NCBI RefSeq assembly: GCF_019455385.1
Contig: NZ_JACOFR010000021.1
Coordinates: 82,782 to 146,781 of the forward strand
Direction of reading: 5' to 3'
Length of the DNA: 64,000 bases
Origin: Bradyrhizobium sp. BR 10289
Lineage (GTDB): Bacteria; Pseudomonadota; Alphaproteobacteria; Rhizobiales; Xanthobacteraceae
Shown piece by piece: positions 54,895 to 63,967 of the stretch. How positions within the stretch are numbered: position 1 is the stretch's first letter; the number at the start of each line of letters is the position of its first letter. The notes under the pieces were generated by a model. The model ran no database searches. It was not told the DNA's origin and saw only the letters and a list, made by a program, of their open reading frames with translations. The position numbers were made by a program, and so were the translations under genes.

Positions 54895-55617
54895 ATGTCC
54901 GTCAAGCCGACCAAAGCCATGGTGCTCGCCGCAGGGTTCGGACTGCGCATGCGTCCGTTGACGGACAAGATGCCGAAGCCGATGGTGCCGGTCGCGGGCC
55001 AACCGCTGCTCGACCACGTGCTCGACAAGCTCGGTCAGGCCGGCGTGACCGAGGCCGTGGTCAATGTGCACTATCTGCCGGACCAGATCATCGAGCACAC
55101 CGCGAAGCGCCAGCTTCCGCACGTCACCATCTCGGACGAGCGCGACCAGGTGCTCGGCACCGGCGGCGGCGTGGTGAAGGCGCTGCCGCTGCTCGGCAAT
55201 GAGCCGTTCTTCCACGTCAATTCCGACACGCTGTGGATCGACGGCGTGCGCTCCAACCTGACGCGGCTTGCGGAAAACTTCGACCCCGCGCGCATGGACA
55301 TCCTGCTGCTGATGGCGCCGACCGCGACCAGCATCGGCTATAGCGGCCGCGGCGATTACGGCATGATGGCCGACGGCGCCTTGCGCAAGCGCAAGGAGAA
55401 GGAGGTCGTGCCGTTCGTCTATGCCGGCGCGGCGATCTTCTCGCCGAAGATTTTCGAAGGCGCGCCGCAGGGCGAGTTCTCGCTGACCAAGATGTTCGAC
55501 CGTGCGGGTGAGCAGGAGCGCCTGTTCGGCCTGCGCCTCGACGGCGTCTGGATGCATGTCGGCACGCCCGACGCGGTGCACGCCGCGGAAGAGGCGTTTC
55601 TGGAGAGCGTGGCGTAG
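54895..55617 (+). CDS. murU: MurU-like sugar-1-phosphate nucleotidyltransferase
   Basis: A 240-residue Rossmann-like nucleotidyltransferase. The NTP loop is 'AMVLAAGFGLRMRPLTDKMP', followed by 'KPMVPVAGQPLLDHVL'. 'LGTGGGVVKALPLLGNEPFF' and 'NSDTLW' form the sugar-phosphate and metal sites. It is short, without the C-terminal acyltransferase of GlmU. Together with the upstream AmgK-like domain it fits the AmgK-MurU route that returns MurNAc to UDP-MurNAc while bypassing fosfomycin-sensitive MurA. Mannose-1-phosphate guanylyltransferase-like activity is the alternative. A 139-bp gap separates it from pilZ. Confidence 0.82.
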   Translation: MSVKPTKAMVLAAGFGLRMRPLTDKMPKPMVPVAGQPLLDHVLDKLGQAGVTEAVVNVHYLPDQIIEHTAKRQLPHVTISDERDQVLGTGGGVVKALPLLGNEPFFHVNSDTLWIDGVRSNLTRLAENFDPARMDILLLMAPTATSIGYSGRGDYGMMADGALRKRKEKEVVPFVYAGAAIFSPKIFEGAPQGEFSLTKMFDRAGEQERLFGLRLDGVWMHVGTPDAVHAAEEAFLESVA

Positions 55618-55623
55618 CGCACT

Positions 55624-55759
55624 CTCGTGTCCCGGACGCGGTGCGGCGCGAAGTGCCGCTCCGCAGAGCCGGGACCCAGAGAGCTGCGGCAACGCGCGGC
55701 GGGATGGGCCCCGGCTCAGCGGCGCATCACTGCGTGCTGCGCCGCGTCCGGGGCACGAG
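55624..55759. repeat. Family D palindromic repeat, second complete copy
   Basis: CTCGTGTCCCGGACGCGG at the left end and CCGCGTCCGGGGCACGAG at the right end are near-perfect complements, with an inner GCAGAGCCGGGACCC/GGGCCCCGGCTC pair. It is the same layout as 41620-41759. Confidence 0.8.
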
Positions 55760-55831
55760 TGCTGTGGTCGCGCGAACAGCGGGGAAAGTCACCGCTCCGC
55801 CCCATGACCATTCGACTCCACCTCCCTATAT

Positions 55832-55854
55832 TGCCTGATCCTTCGAATCAGGCA
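55832..55854 (+). promoter_or_regulatory. addB: Hairpin overlapping the addB ribosome-binding region
   Basis: TGCCTGAT (55832-55839) and ATCAGGCA (55847-55854) form a perfect 8-bp stem with a 7-nt loop. The right arm contains AGGCA, the only purine-rich sequence near the addB ATG at 55859. The stem could therefore block ribosome access. Confidence 0.45.
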
Positions 55855-55858
55855 GTCC

Positions 55859-58800
55859 ATGCGCGTCTTCAGCGTTCCCCTCTCAGTTCCGTTCCTGCGC
55901 ACGATCGTCTCGGCTCTGCTGGACGGCCGGCTGGTGGAGGGATTCGAGGCGCGCAAGGAACCGGCGCGGCTGGCCGACGCCACGCTGTATCTGCCGACCC
56001 GTCGCGCCATGCGCGTCGTCCGCGAGATCTTCCTCGACGAGATGAAGGCCGACGCGGTCGTGCTGCCGCGCATCGTCGCGCTCGGCGACATCGACGAGGA
56101 CGAGCTCGCCTTCGCCGATGAGGGCGAGCAGCAGTTTTCAGGCAGCACGCCGCTCGACATTCCGCCGCGGCTCGGCGAACTCGAACGGCGGCTGACGCTG
56201 GCGCAGCTCGTCGCCGCCTGGGCGAGGCGTCCCGTACTCTCACCGCTCGTCGTCGGCGGCCCCGCCTCGACACTGGCATTGGCCGGCGATCTCGCGCGCC
56301 TGATCGACGACATGGTGACGCGCGGCGTCGACTGGAGCAAGCTTCGAGGCCTGGTGCCGGATCAGCTTGATCAATACTGGCAGCATTCACTCCAGTTCCT
56401 GAACATCGCCAGCGAGACTTGGCCCGCTCATCTCGCCGAGATCAACCGGATCGAGCCCGCGGCGCGGCGCGATCTGCTGATTGCTGCCGAAGCCAGGCGT
56501 TTGACCGCGCATCCTCATGGCCCCGTGATCGCGGCCGGCTCGACCGGCTCGATGCCCGCCACTGCAAAATTCCTGCACGCGGTCGCACAGCTTGCGCATG
56601 GCGCCGTGGTGCTGCCGGGCCTCGACACCGATCTCGACGACGATGCTTGGCGCAGCATCGGCGGCAGCAGGGACCTGCTGGGCATCACCGAGAATCCCAC
56701 CTCGAACCATCCGCAATATGCCATGCATGCGCTGCTGGATCGCTTCGGCATCAAGCGCAGCGACGTCGAGATCCTCCAGTCGCCCGCCGAAAACGGCCGC
56801 GATCTGCTGGCCTCGGAATCGATGCGGCCTTCGGACAAGACGGAAGTCTGGCACGATCGGCTGAAGCAGCCCGATGTCGCGGCGAAGATCGCGAGCGGCA
56901 TGAAAAACCTCGCGGTCGTCGAAGCGCCCAACCCCGAAATGGAAGCGCTCGCGATCGCCATTGCGATGCGCGAGGCGCGGCATCTCGGCAAATCCGCGGC
57001 GCTGGTGACGCCGGACCGCGCGCTGGCGCGGCGGGTGATGGCCGCGCTGACGCGATGGGATCTCGCCTTCGACGATTCCGGCGGCGACGTCCTGATGGAA
57101 ACCTCAGCCGGCATCTTTGCGCGGCTTGTGGCGGAAGCGGCGACGAAGGGCCTGGAGCCGCCGACGCTGCTGGCGATGCTGAAGCATCCGCTGTGCCGGC
57201 TCGGCCGCGCGGCCGGCGGATGGAAAGCAGAGATCGAAGGCCTCGAGCTCGCGGTCCTGCGCGGCACGCGCCCGCCTGCGGCGAGCAGTGGCTTGCTACG
57301 CGAATTCAACCGCTTTCGCGACGAGCTGACAAAACTGGGGCGCGGCGAAGTCTCCGCGCTGCACAAGGCCGAGCCGCGCGCGCGACTCAAGGCGGAAGAT
57401 CTCGATCGCATCCAGGCGCTGGTCGATGCCTTGCAGAAAGCCCTGGCACCGATCGAGAGCCTCGCACCGCTGAAACCGTTCGACTTCGCCGAGCTCGCGC
57501 ACCGGCATCGCGAGATCATGATCGAGCTGTCGCGCGACGAGCAGGGCATTCCGCTCGCCTTCGAGGAGCGGGAAGGGCTCGCGCTCGCAAGCGCCTTCGA
57601 CGATCTCCTGCGCGGCGGCACCACCAGCGGCTTGATGGTGACGCTGCCCGACTATGCCGACCTGTTCCAGACCGCGTTCAGCGACCGCGCGGTGCGGCGG
57701 CGCGACAAGCCGGGCGCGCGCCTGCAGATCTACGGTCCGCTGGAATCGCGCCTGATGCAGGCCGACCGCATCATCATCGGCGGCCTGATCGAGGGCGTCT
57801 GGCCGCCGGCGCCGCGGATTGATCCCTGGCTGAGCCGGCCGATGCGGCACGAGCTCGGTCTCGATTTGCCGGAGCGCCGTATCGGCCTCTCCGCCCACGA
57901 CTTCGCGCAACTGCTCGGCGGCGAGGAGGTGATCCTCACCCATTCCGCCAAGGCCGGCGGTGCGCCCGCGGTGGCCTCACGCTTCCTGCACCGGCTGGAA
58001 GCGGTGGCAGGCGACGAGCTCTGGAAGGCGGCCGTTCGCGCCGGCGAGACATACGTGCGGTTTGCGAGTGCGCTCGATCAGCCCGCCGAGGTCAAGCCGG
58101 TCAAGCAGCCCGAGCCGCGGCCGCCGCGCGCGACGCGGCCGCTCGGCATGTCCGTGACCGCGATCGAGGACTGGCTGCGCGACCCCTACACGATCTACGC
58201 AAGGTACATTCTGAGGCTCGACGCGCTCGATCCCGTCGACATGCCGCTGTCGGCGGCCGACCGCGGCTCAGCGATCCACGATGCGATCGGCGAATTCACC
58301 GAGGCCTACGCGACGCGCCTTCCCGACGATCCCGCACGCCTGCTGCGCGCGATCGGCGAGAAGCATTTTGCACCACTGATGGAGCGCCCCGAGGCCAAGG
58401 CCTTGTGGTGGCCGCGCTTCCAGCGCATCGCGCGCTGGTTCGGCGAATGGGAGACGGCACGGCGCAAGACGATCGAAGCGATCAAGGCGGAGACGCGCGG
58501 CGAGATCTCGATCCGGCTCGATCCCGCGCGCAGCTTCACCCTGTCCGCCCGCGCCGACCGCATCGAGCGGCGCCAAGGCGGCGGCTACGCCATTCTCGAC
58601 TACAAGACGGGCCAGCCGCCGACCGGCAAGCAGGTCCGCATGGGCCTGTCGCCGCAGCTGACGCTGGAAGCCGCGATCCTGCGCGAGGGCGGTTTCCCCG
58701 ACATCGACGCCGGCGCATCCGTGAGCCAGCTCGTCTATGTCCGCCTCAGCGGCAACAATCCGCCCGGCGAGGAACGCATCCTCGAGCTCAAATACAGGCC

Positions 58801-59005
58801 GGGCGACGAGCCGCAGCCGCCTGACACGGCGGCGGCGGAAGCGCGCGCCAAGCTTGAGGCATTGATCCGCGCCTTCGACGACGAGAACCAGCCCTACACC
58901 TCGCTCAACCTGCCGATGTGGACCAACCGCTACGGCGCCTATGACGATCTCGCCCGGATCAAGGAATGGTCCGCGGCCGGCGGCCTGGGGATCGAGGAAT
59001 GGTGA
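55859..59005 (+). CDS. addB: Double-strand break repair nuclease subunit AddB
   Basis: A 1048-residue subunit of the AddAB helicase-nuclease that processes broken DNA ends for recombination. The protein matches the alphaproteobacterial AddB layout: an N-terminal helicase-like region ('LYLPTRRAMRVVREIFLDEM', 'LPRIVALGDIDEDEL') that lacks a clear Walker A, and a C-terminal PD-(D/E)XK nuclease with 'YAILDYKTGQPPTGKQVRMG' (Asp914, Lys916). The four cysteines of the iron-sulfur staple seen in Bacillus AddB are not evident near the C-terminus. It overlaps addA by 7 bp. A hairpin covers the ribosome-site region. Confidence 0.93.
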   Translation: MRVFSVPLSVPFLRTIVSALLDGRLVEGFEARKEPARLADATLYLPTRRAMRVVREIFLDEMKADAVVLPRIVALGDIDEDELAFADEGEQQFSGSTPLDIPPRLGELERRLTLAQLVAAWARRPVLSPLVVGGPASTLALAGDLARLIDDMVTRGVDWSKLRGLVPDQLDQYWQHSLQFLNIASETWPAHLAEINRIEPAARRDLLIAAEARRLTAHPHGPVIAAGSTGSMPATAKFLHAVAQLAHGAVVLPGLDTDLDDDAWRSIGGSRDLLGITENPTSNHPQYAMHALLDRFGIKRSDVEILQSPAENGRDLLASESMRPSDKTEVWHDRLKQPDVAAKIASGMKNLAVVEAPNPEMEALAIAIAMREARHLGKSAALVTPDRALARRVMAALTRWDLAFDDSGGDVLMETSAGIFARLVAEAATKGLEPPTLLAMLKHPLCRLGRAAGGWKAEIEGLELAVLRGTRPPAASSGLLREFNRFRDELTKLGRGEVSALHKAEPRARLKAEDLDRIQALVDALQKALAPIESLAPLKPFDFAELAHRHREIMIELSRDEQGIPLAFEEREGLALASAFDDLLRGGTTSGLMVTLPDYADLFQTAFSDRAVRRRDKPGARLQIYGPLESRLMQADRIIIGGLIEGVWPPAPRIDPWLSRPMRHELGLDLPERRIGLSAHDFAQLLGGEEVILTHSAKAGGAPAVASRFLHRLEAVAGDELWKAAVRAGETYVRFASALDQPAEVKPVKQPEPRPPRATRPLGMSVTAIEDWLRDPYTIYARYILRLDALDPVDMPLSAADRGSAIHDAIGEFTEAYATRLPDDPARLLRAIGEKHFAPLMERPEAKALWWPRFQRIARWFGEWETARRKTIEAIKAETRGEISIRLDPARSFTLSARADRIERRQGGGYAILDYKTGQPPTGKQVRMGLSPQLTLEAAILREGGFPDIDAGASVSQLVYVRLSGNNPPGEERILELKYRPGDEPQPPDTAAAEARAKLEALIRAFDDENQPYTSLNLPMWTNRYGAYDDLARIKEWSAAGGLGIEEW

Positions 59006-62000
59006 AGCTGCCCCGCCCCATCCCTGACGAGGTGCGTGCGCGGCAGGCGCGCGCATCGGATCCGACGGCCTCGGCCTTCGTGTCGGCCAATGCCGGCTCG
59101 GGCAAGACCCATGTGCTGGTACAGCGCGTGATCCGCCTCTTGCTGTCAGGCGTGCCGCCGGAAAAGATCCTCTGCATCACCTTCACCAAGGCCGCCGCCG
59201 CCAACATGGCCGAGCGCGTGTTCACCACGCTTGGCCATTGGGTGACGCTCGATGATGAGGCGCTCAACGGAGCGATCAAGGCGGTTGGCATTCCTCATCC
59301 CGATCGCGACTTGCGGCGCAAAGCGCGAAAGCTGTTCGCATGCGCGCTCGAGACCCCGGGCGGATTGAAGGTGCAGACCATCCACGCGCTGTGCACGCGC
59401 CTGCTTCAGCAGTTTCCGTTCGAGGCCAATGTGCCTGCGCGCTTCGCCGTCATCGACGATCGCGACCAGAACGACATGATGGAGCGCGCCAATCTGAAGG
59501 TGTTTTTGGAGGCCGCGCGCGCGCCCGATAGCATTACCGGCCGCGCGCTGCTGACCGCGATGGCGAGCGCCGCCGACGTCACCTTCAAGGAGGTCGTGCG
59601 CGAGGCTTGCCTGAGCCGCGATCATTTCATGGCCTGGACCGACGAAGCCGGCAACGCCGAAGCCGCCGCCGCGCAGATGGCGGCGGTGCTGGGCGTTGAC
59701 GCCGCGGACCGCCTCGAGGACGTCGAGACGGAGATTCTCGACGGCCCGTATCTGCCGCGCTCGCGCTGGGACGATATCGCCCTCGCGCTGCAGGACGGCA
59801 GCAAGTCCGACAATGATCAGGCGAGCCGCCTTCGCGAGGCCAAGGTGTTTTCCGGCGCCGCGCAGGTCGATGCCTATCTCTGCGTCTTCCTCACCGACGA
59901 CAAATCGCCGCGCAAGTCCGTGCTGACCAAGAAGTTTTGCGAGCAAAACCCATCCGTCGCCCGCCTGTTCGAGAACGAGGTGTCTCGCCTCGCCGGATTG
60001 ATCGAGAAACGGCGCGCGGTCACGATGCGCGATCGCACTGCGGCCCTGTTGCACATCGCGACTGCCGCCGCGGCCAACTACCGCCGCGAGAAGCAGGAGC
60101 GCGGGCTGCTCGACTATGACGACCTCATCGACAAGACGCTGGCGATGCTCGACCGCGTCTCCTCGGGCTGGGTGCACTACAAGCTCGACCGCGGCGTCGA
60201 TCACGTCCTGATCGATGAGGCTCAGGATACCAGCCCGCGGCAATGGGACATTGTCGCCCACATCATCTCGGAGTTCACCGCAGGCGAAGGCGCGCGCGAG
60301 GGGCTGAACCGCACGGTGTTCGCGGTCGGCGACGAGAAGCAGTCGATCTTCTCGTTCCAGGGCGCCGACCCCCACGAATTCGACGCGCGCAAGCGCGAGC
60401 TGCATCGCAAGTTCACGGCAGCCGGTCTGAAATTCGATCCGGTCGCCTTCACCTATTCGTTCCGCTCGGGCGCCGCGATCCTGCATTCGGTCGACCACGT
60501 CTTCCGCGATCCCCAGATCTACAAGAGCATCCATTCGGTCGAGATCGGCCATCCCCTGCACAATGCGCTCGCCGATGCCGGCCCGAGCGTGATCGAGCTG
60601 TGGGATCTCGCGGAGGCCGACGACCGGCAGGAGATCGAGGGCTGGCGCGCGCCGTTCGACGGCGTTGCCGCCACCAGCCCCGAGGTCAAGCTCGCGCGCA
60701 GGATCCAGGCCGAGATCAAGCGGCTGGTCGAAAGCGGCACGCTGACGGGACACGAAGGCGAGCGCCGCCCGCTCCGTTACGGCGACATGCTGATCCTGGT
60801 GCGCCGGCGCGGCAATGCGTTCGACGCGGTGATCCAGGCGCTGAAGCATGCCGGCGTTCCCGTCGCCGGCGCCGACCGGCTCAAGCTGACCGAGCATATC
60901 GGCATCATCGATTTGATGAACCTCGCAGACGCGCTGCTGCTGCCGCAGGACGACCTCGCGCTCGCGGTGGCGCTGAAGAGCCCGCTGTTCGGGCTCGATG
61001 ACGACGATTTGTTTACGCTGGCCCATGGCCGCAAGGGATCGCTGCGCCGCGCGCTGGGCGAACACGCGGCGACGGCTGAGAAGTTCGCGACTGTTCTGCG
61101 TCGCCTCGAAGCCTGCGAGAGCCGTGCGCGCGAGGAGACGCCGTTCGCATTCTACGCTTGGCTGCTCGGCGGCGACGGCGGCCGCGCCCGCATCCTGCGC
61201 CGGCTCGGCCACGAGGCCAACGACGCGCTCGACGAGTTCCTTGAGCTCGCGCTGAACTATGAGCGCAAGGCGCCGGCCTCGCTGCAGGGTTTTATGGCTT
61301 GGCTGCGCTCGGCCGACACCGAAGTGAAGCGCGACATGGAGATTTCGCGCGACGAGGTTCGGGTGATGACCGTGCACGGCGCCAAGGGCCTGGAGGCCTC
61401 GGTCGTGTTCATGGTCGACACCACATCATCGCCGGCGGATTCGCAGCGGGTTCGGCTGATCAACGTTCCCCGCGGCAACGGCGGCGAGGTCGTGGTCTGG
61501 GCCGGCCGCAAGGCCGACGATCCCAAGCCCGTCGCCGACGCGCGCAAGGCGATGATCGAGGAGACCGAGGACGAATATCGCCGCCTGCTCTATGTCGCGA
61601 TGACGCGCGCGGCTGACCGGCTGATCGTCGGCGGCTGCATGCCCGGCAACATGCGGACGGTGCGCAAGCTGAGCTGGTACGACCTCATCAACACCGGACT
61701 ATCCGGCTCGGGGCTGAACAAGGAGACGATCGAGACGCCGCTCGGCAAGGTGACCCGCTTCGCCCGTCCGGAGGATGTCGTCGCGCTCGGTACACCCGCG
61801 ACATCCCTAGACCAGTCCATCGCGCTGCCGGACTGGCTGCGGACGCCGGCGCCGAGCGAGACCATCGAGGACGATCCGGTGCGCCCCTCCGGCCAGTCGG
61901 CCGAGGAAGGCCGCAGCGTACGGACCGGCGAATCGGTGCAGTCGCGTGCCCTCGCGCTGCAACGCGGCACGCTGGTGCATCGGCTGCTGCAGTCGCTGCC

Positions 62001-62508
62001 CGACATCGCCACCGAACGCCGACGCGAGGCCGCGCTCGGCTTCATGAGCCGCAATGCCGCAGAGTGGGCGGAGGCCGACCGCACAGCGCTCGCCGACAAG
62101 GTGCTCGCCTTGATCGCCGAGCCGCGCTTTGCCGCCGTCTTTGCCGCCGGCAGCCGGGCCGAGGTCTCGATTGTCGGCAAGCTCGACCGCCCCGGCGGTT
62201 CGCCGGCCCTTGTGTCGGGGCAGATCGACCGGCTGGTCGTTCGCCCCGAGGAGGTTTTGATCGTCGATTTCAAGACCAACCAGGCGGCGCCCAGAAGCGC
62301 CGCCGAGGCGCCCGCCGCCTATGTCCGGCAGCTGGCGCTGTACCGGGCGGTGCTGGGACGGCTTTATCCCCAAAAGCCCATCCGGGCGGTCCTGCTCTGG
62401 ACCGAGGCCCTTGAATATATGGAGATTTCAGCCCCCGCGTTGGACGCGGCGCTGGCATCCATTCATGTCGGCGTGAGCGTCCTTGACCCGGCAAGGGGCC
62501 GTTCATAG
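58999..62508 (+). CDS. addA: Double-strand break repair helicase-nuclease AddA
   Basis: A 1169-residue UvrD-type 3'-5' helicase with a C-terminal nuclease. Helicase motifs: Q-motif 'RARQARASDPTASAFVSANA', Walker A NAGSGKT (31-37), motif Ia 'CITFTKAAAANMAERV', motif II 'HVLIDEAQDTSPRQWD', motif III 'FAVGDEKQSIFSFQGADP', motif V 'VMTVHGAKGLEASVVFM' and motif VI 'RLLYVAMTRAADRL'. The nuclease has 'SGQIDRLVV' and 'LIVDFKTNQAAP' (Asp1090, Lys1092). ATG 58999, inside the addB end, has GAGG just upstream. It partners AddB in recombination repair; RecBCD is replaced by AddAB in Rhizobiales. Confidence 0.96.
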   Translation: MVKLPRPIPDEVRARQARASDPTASAFVSANAGSGKTHVLVQRVIRLLLSGVPPEKILCITFTKAAAANMAERVFTTLGHWVTLDDEALNGAIKAVGIPHPDRDLRRKARKLFACALETPGGLKVQTIHALCTRLLQQFPFEANVPARFAVIDDRDQNDMMERANLKVFLEAARAPDSITGRALLTAMASAADVTFKEVVREACLSRDHFMAWTDEAGNAEAAAAQMAAVLGVDAADRLEDVETEILDGPYLPRSRWDDIALALQDGSKSDNDQASRLREAKVFSGAAQVDAYLCVFLTDDKSPRKSVLTKKFCEQNPSVARLFENEVSRLAGLIEKRRAVTMRDRTAALLHIATAAAANYRREKQERGLLDYDDLIDKTLAMLDRVSSGWVHYKLDRGVDHVLIDEAQDTSPRQWDIVAHIISEFTAGEGAREGLNRTVFAVGDEKQSIFSFQGADPHEFDARKRELHRKFTAAGLKFDPVAFTYSFRSGAAILHSVDHVFRDPQIYKSIHSVEIGHPLHNALADAGPSVIELWDLAEADDRQEIEGWRAPFDGVAATSPEVKLARRIQAEIKRLVESGTLTGHEGERRPLRYGDMLILVRRRGNAFDAVIQALKHAGVPVAGADRLKLTEHIGIIDLMNLADALLLPQDDLALAVALKSPLFGLDDDDLFTLAHGRKGSLRRALGEHAATAEKFATVLRRLEACESRAREETPFAFYAWLLGGDGGRARILRRLGHEANDALDEFLELALNYERKAPASLQGFMAWLRSADTEVKRDMEISRDEVRVMTVHGAKGLEASVVFMVDTTSSPADSQRVRLINVPRGNGGEVVVWAGRKADDPKPVADARKAMIEETEDEYRRLLYVAMTRAADRLIVGGCMPGNMRTVRKLSWYDLINTGLSGSGLNKETIETPLGKVTRFARPEDVVALGTPATSLDQSIALPDWLRTPAPSETIEDDPVRPSGQSAEEGRSVRTGESVQSRALALQRGTLVHRLLQSLPDIATERRREAALGFMSRNAAEWAEADRTALADKVLALIAEPRFAAVFAAGSRAEVSIVGKLDRPGGSPALVSGQIDRLVVRPEEVLIVDFKTNQAAPRSAAEAPAAYVRQLALYRAVLGRLYPQKPIRAVLLWTEALEYMEISAPALDAALASIHVGVSVLDPARGRS

Positions 62509-62577
62509 GTTGGGACCATGATCCCCGGCGCGATTCCACGTCGCGCCGATTCTCTTTCAACCGAGTGAGGTACTCCC

Positions 62578-62898
62578 ATGGCCGTTGGCAAGGTTTCCGA
62601 CACCGATTTCGAAGCCGAAGTGCTCAAGGCAAACGGCCCCGTCGTCGTCGATTTCTGGGCCGAATGGTGCGGCCCCTGCCGCATGATCGCCCCTGCCCTC
62701 GACGAGATCGCCGGCGCGATGGGCGACAAGGTCAAGATCGTCAAGCTCAACGTCGACGAAAGCCCGAAGACCGCGTCGAAGTATGGCGTGATGTCGATCC
62801 CGACCCTGATGATCTTCAAGGGCGGCGAGATGGCCTCCCGCCAGGTCGGCGCCGCGCCGAAGGCGAAGCTCCAGCAGTGGATCACGTCGGCGGTGTGA
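62578..62898 (+). CDS. trxA: Thioredoxin
   Basis: A 106-residue cytoplasmic disulfide reductase with the active site WCGPC (Trp30-Cys31-Gly-Pro-Cys34) in 'DFWAEWCGPCRMIAPAL'. The cis-Pro loop is in 'YGVMSIPTLMIFKGG', followed by the Gly near 'QVGAAPKAKL'. The length matches E. coli Trx1 (about 108). GAGTGAGG precedes the ATG. It follows addA by 69 bp, the same order I recall from other alphaproteobacteria, and ends at a strong terminator. Confidence 0.97.
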   Translation: MAVGKVSDTDFEAEVLKANGPVVVDFWAEWCGPCRMIAPALDEIAGAMGDKVKIVKLNVDESPKTASKYGVMSIPTLMIFKGGEMASRQVGAAPKAKLQQWITSAV

Positions 62899-62924
62899 GC
62901 CGCGGTGAGATCGAAATGTTTTGG

Positions 62925-62950
62925 AACGGCCGGCGAAAGCCGGCCGTTTT
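62925..62950 (+). terminator. Intrinsic terminator after trxA
   Basis: AACGGCCGGC (62925-62934), GAAA loop, GCCGGCCGTT (62939-62948), continuing into TTTT. It lies 27 bp after the stop codon. Confidence 0.9.
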
Positions 62951-62995
62951 GGTTTGCCGTGCCCGTTTTGTCCTGCCCGGCGCTACCTGCCGCGT

Positions 62996-63098
62996 GTCAT
63001 TCCGGGGCACGCGAAGCGTGAACCCGGAATCCATCGGGCCGCATTCTCTGCGGTGAAATGGATTCCGGGTTCGATGCTGCGCATCGCCCCGGAATGAC
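62996..63098. repeat. Intact family B palindromic repeat (ATTCCGGGG element)
   Basis: GTCATTCCGGGGC (62996-63008) and GCCCCGGAATGAC (63086-63098) are perfect 13-bp complements. Nested inside are GAACCCGGAATCCAT and its partner ATGGATTCCGGGTTC (one side GTGAACCC). It lies between the convergent trxA and phosphoesterase genes. A decayed relative is at 1859-1950. Confidence 0.8.
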
Positions 63099-63122
63099 GG
63101 TGTAAGGAAATATGCGACGGTA

Positions 63123-63869
63123 CTACCCGATCCACCCGGTCGCGAGTGCGTTCGCCAGCTCCGGCTGATTGTTGCGGCGCGCCAGCTGCGCCATCATTTC
63201 GTTATCGTAGGCGACGTGGCGAAACGTCACCTGCCAGCCCCCGACCGTCGGCTGAAGAATCGCATAGCGCGCATCCGGCGTGCCGGCTTCGACGACATGC
63301 GGGAACGGATGCACGTCGCGATAGCCGGGGCTGCCGACGCTGCCGGGGTTGACAATCAGCCGGCCATCTCGCAACTGCACCGCCCGCGCAAGATGCGTGT
63401 GAGCGCAGAGGATCAGCGACTGTGTGATGCCTTGCGCGAACTGCTCGATGCGATCGAGAGGCGATAGCGCGACCGTACCGTCCGGATGCACGGTGTCGAG
63501 CCAATAGATCTCGTCATCCTCGGGCGTCGCGTGGCAGAGAAAGACCTCGCCGCGGTAGATTCGCGTCATCGGCTGCGTGCGCAGCCAGTCGAGTTGCGCG
63601 GCATCGAGGGCTTCATAAGCGGGACGATCCCAAGAGCCCATCTTCTCGGGCGGACGGTCGAGCAGATAGCGGTCGTGATTACCGAGCACATTCACCGCAT
63701 CGAGCTTCATCAAAATCTCGATGGTGCGCTTTGCGTCGAGCGGACCGCTCAGCATGTCGCCGAGATTGACGATGTCGGAGATGCCCTGCGCGCGGATGTC
63801 GGCAAGCACCGCCTCCAGCGCGAGATAGTTTCCGTGGACGTCGGCGATTGCGGCAAAACGCATCTTCAT
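63123..63869 (-). CDS. Calcineurin-like metallophosphoesterase
   Basis: A 248-residue dinuclear metal phosphoesterase. The five metal-binding motifs are present: 'AAIADVHGNYLALEAVL', 'IVNLGDMLSGP', 'NVLGNHDRYLL', 'EVFLCHATPEDD' and 'LILCAHTHLARA', ending with 'IVNPGSVGSPGYRD'. This is the YfcE/MJ0936-like group of bacterial phosphodiesterases, also labelled as protein phosphatase-like; the natural substrate is unknown. No signal peptide. The start MKMRFAAIAD places the first motif at the N-terminus, as usual. Confidence 0.9.
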   Translation of the reverse strand: MKMRFAAIADVHGNYLALEAVLADIRAQGISDIVNLGDMLSGPLDAKRTIEILMKLDAVNVLGNHDRYLLDRPPEKMGSWDRPAYEALDAAQLDWLRTQPMTRIYRGEVFLCHATPEDDEIYWLDTVHPDGTVALSPLDRIEQFAQGITQSLILCAHTHLARAVQLRDGRLIVNPGSVGSPGYRDVHPFPHVVEAGTPDARYAILQPTVGGWQVTFRHVAYDNEMMAQLARRNNQPELANALATGWIG

Positions 63870-63876
63870 TTCCTGT

Positions 63877-63935
63877 CTCGTGCCCCGGACGCAGCGCAGC
63901 GCTACTTCAGCGGTGCGCTGCAGAGCCGGGGCCCA
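63877..63935. repeat. Left half of family D repeat (truncated copy)
   Basis: CTCGTGCCCCGGACGCAGCG and GCAGAGCCGGGGCCC match the left half of the elements at 41620 and 55624. The right half is missing. It lies just upstream of the phosphoesterase start on the minus strand. Confidence 0.65.
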
Positions 63936-63967
63936 TATCGCGGCATTCTGATGGTGTGGACGGCCCC

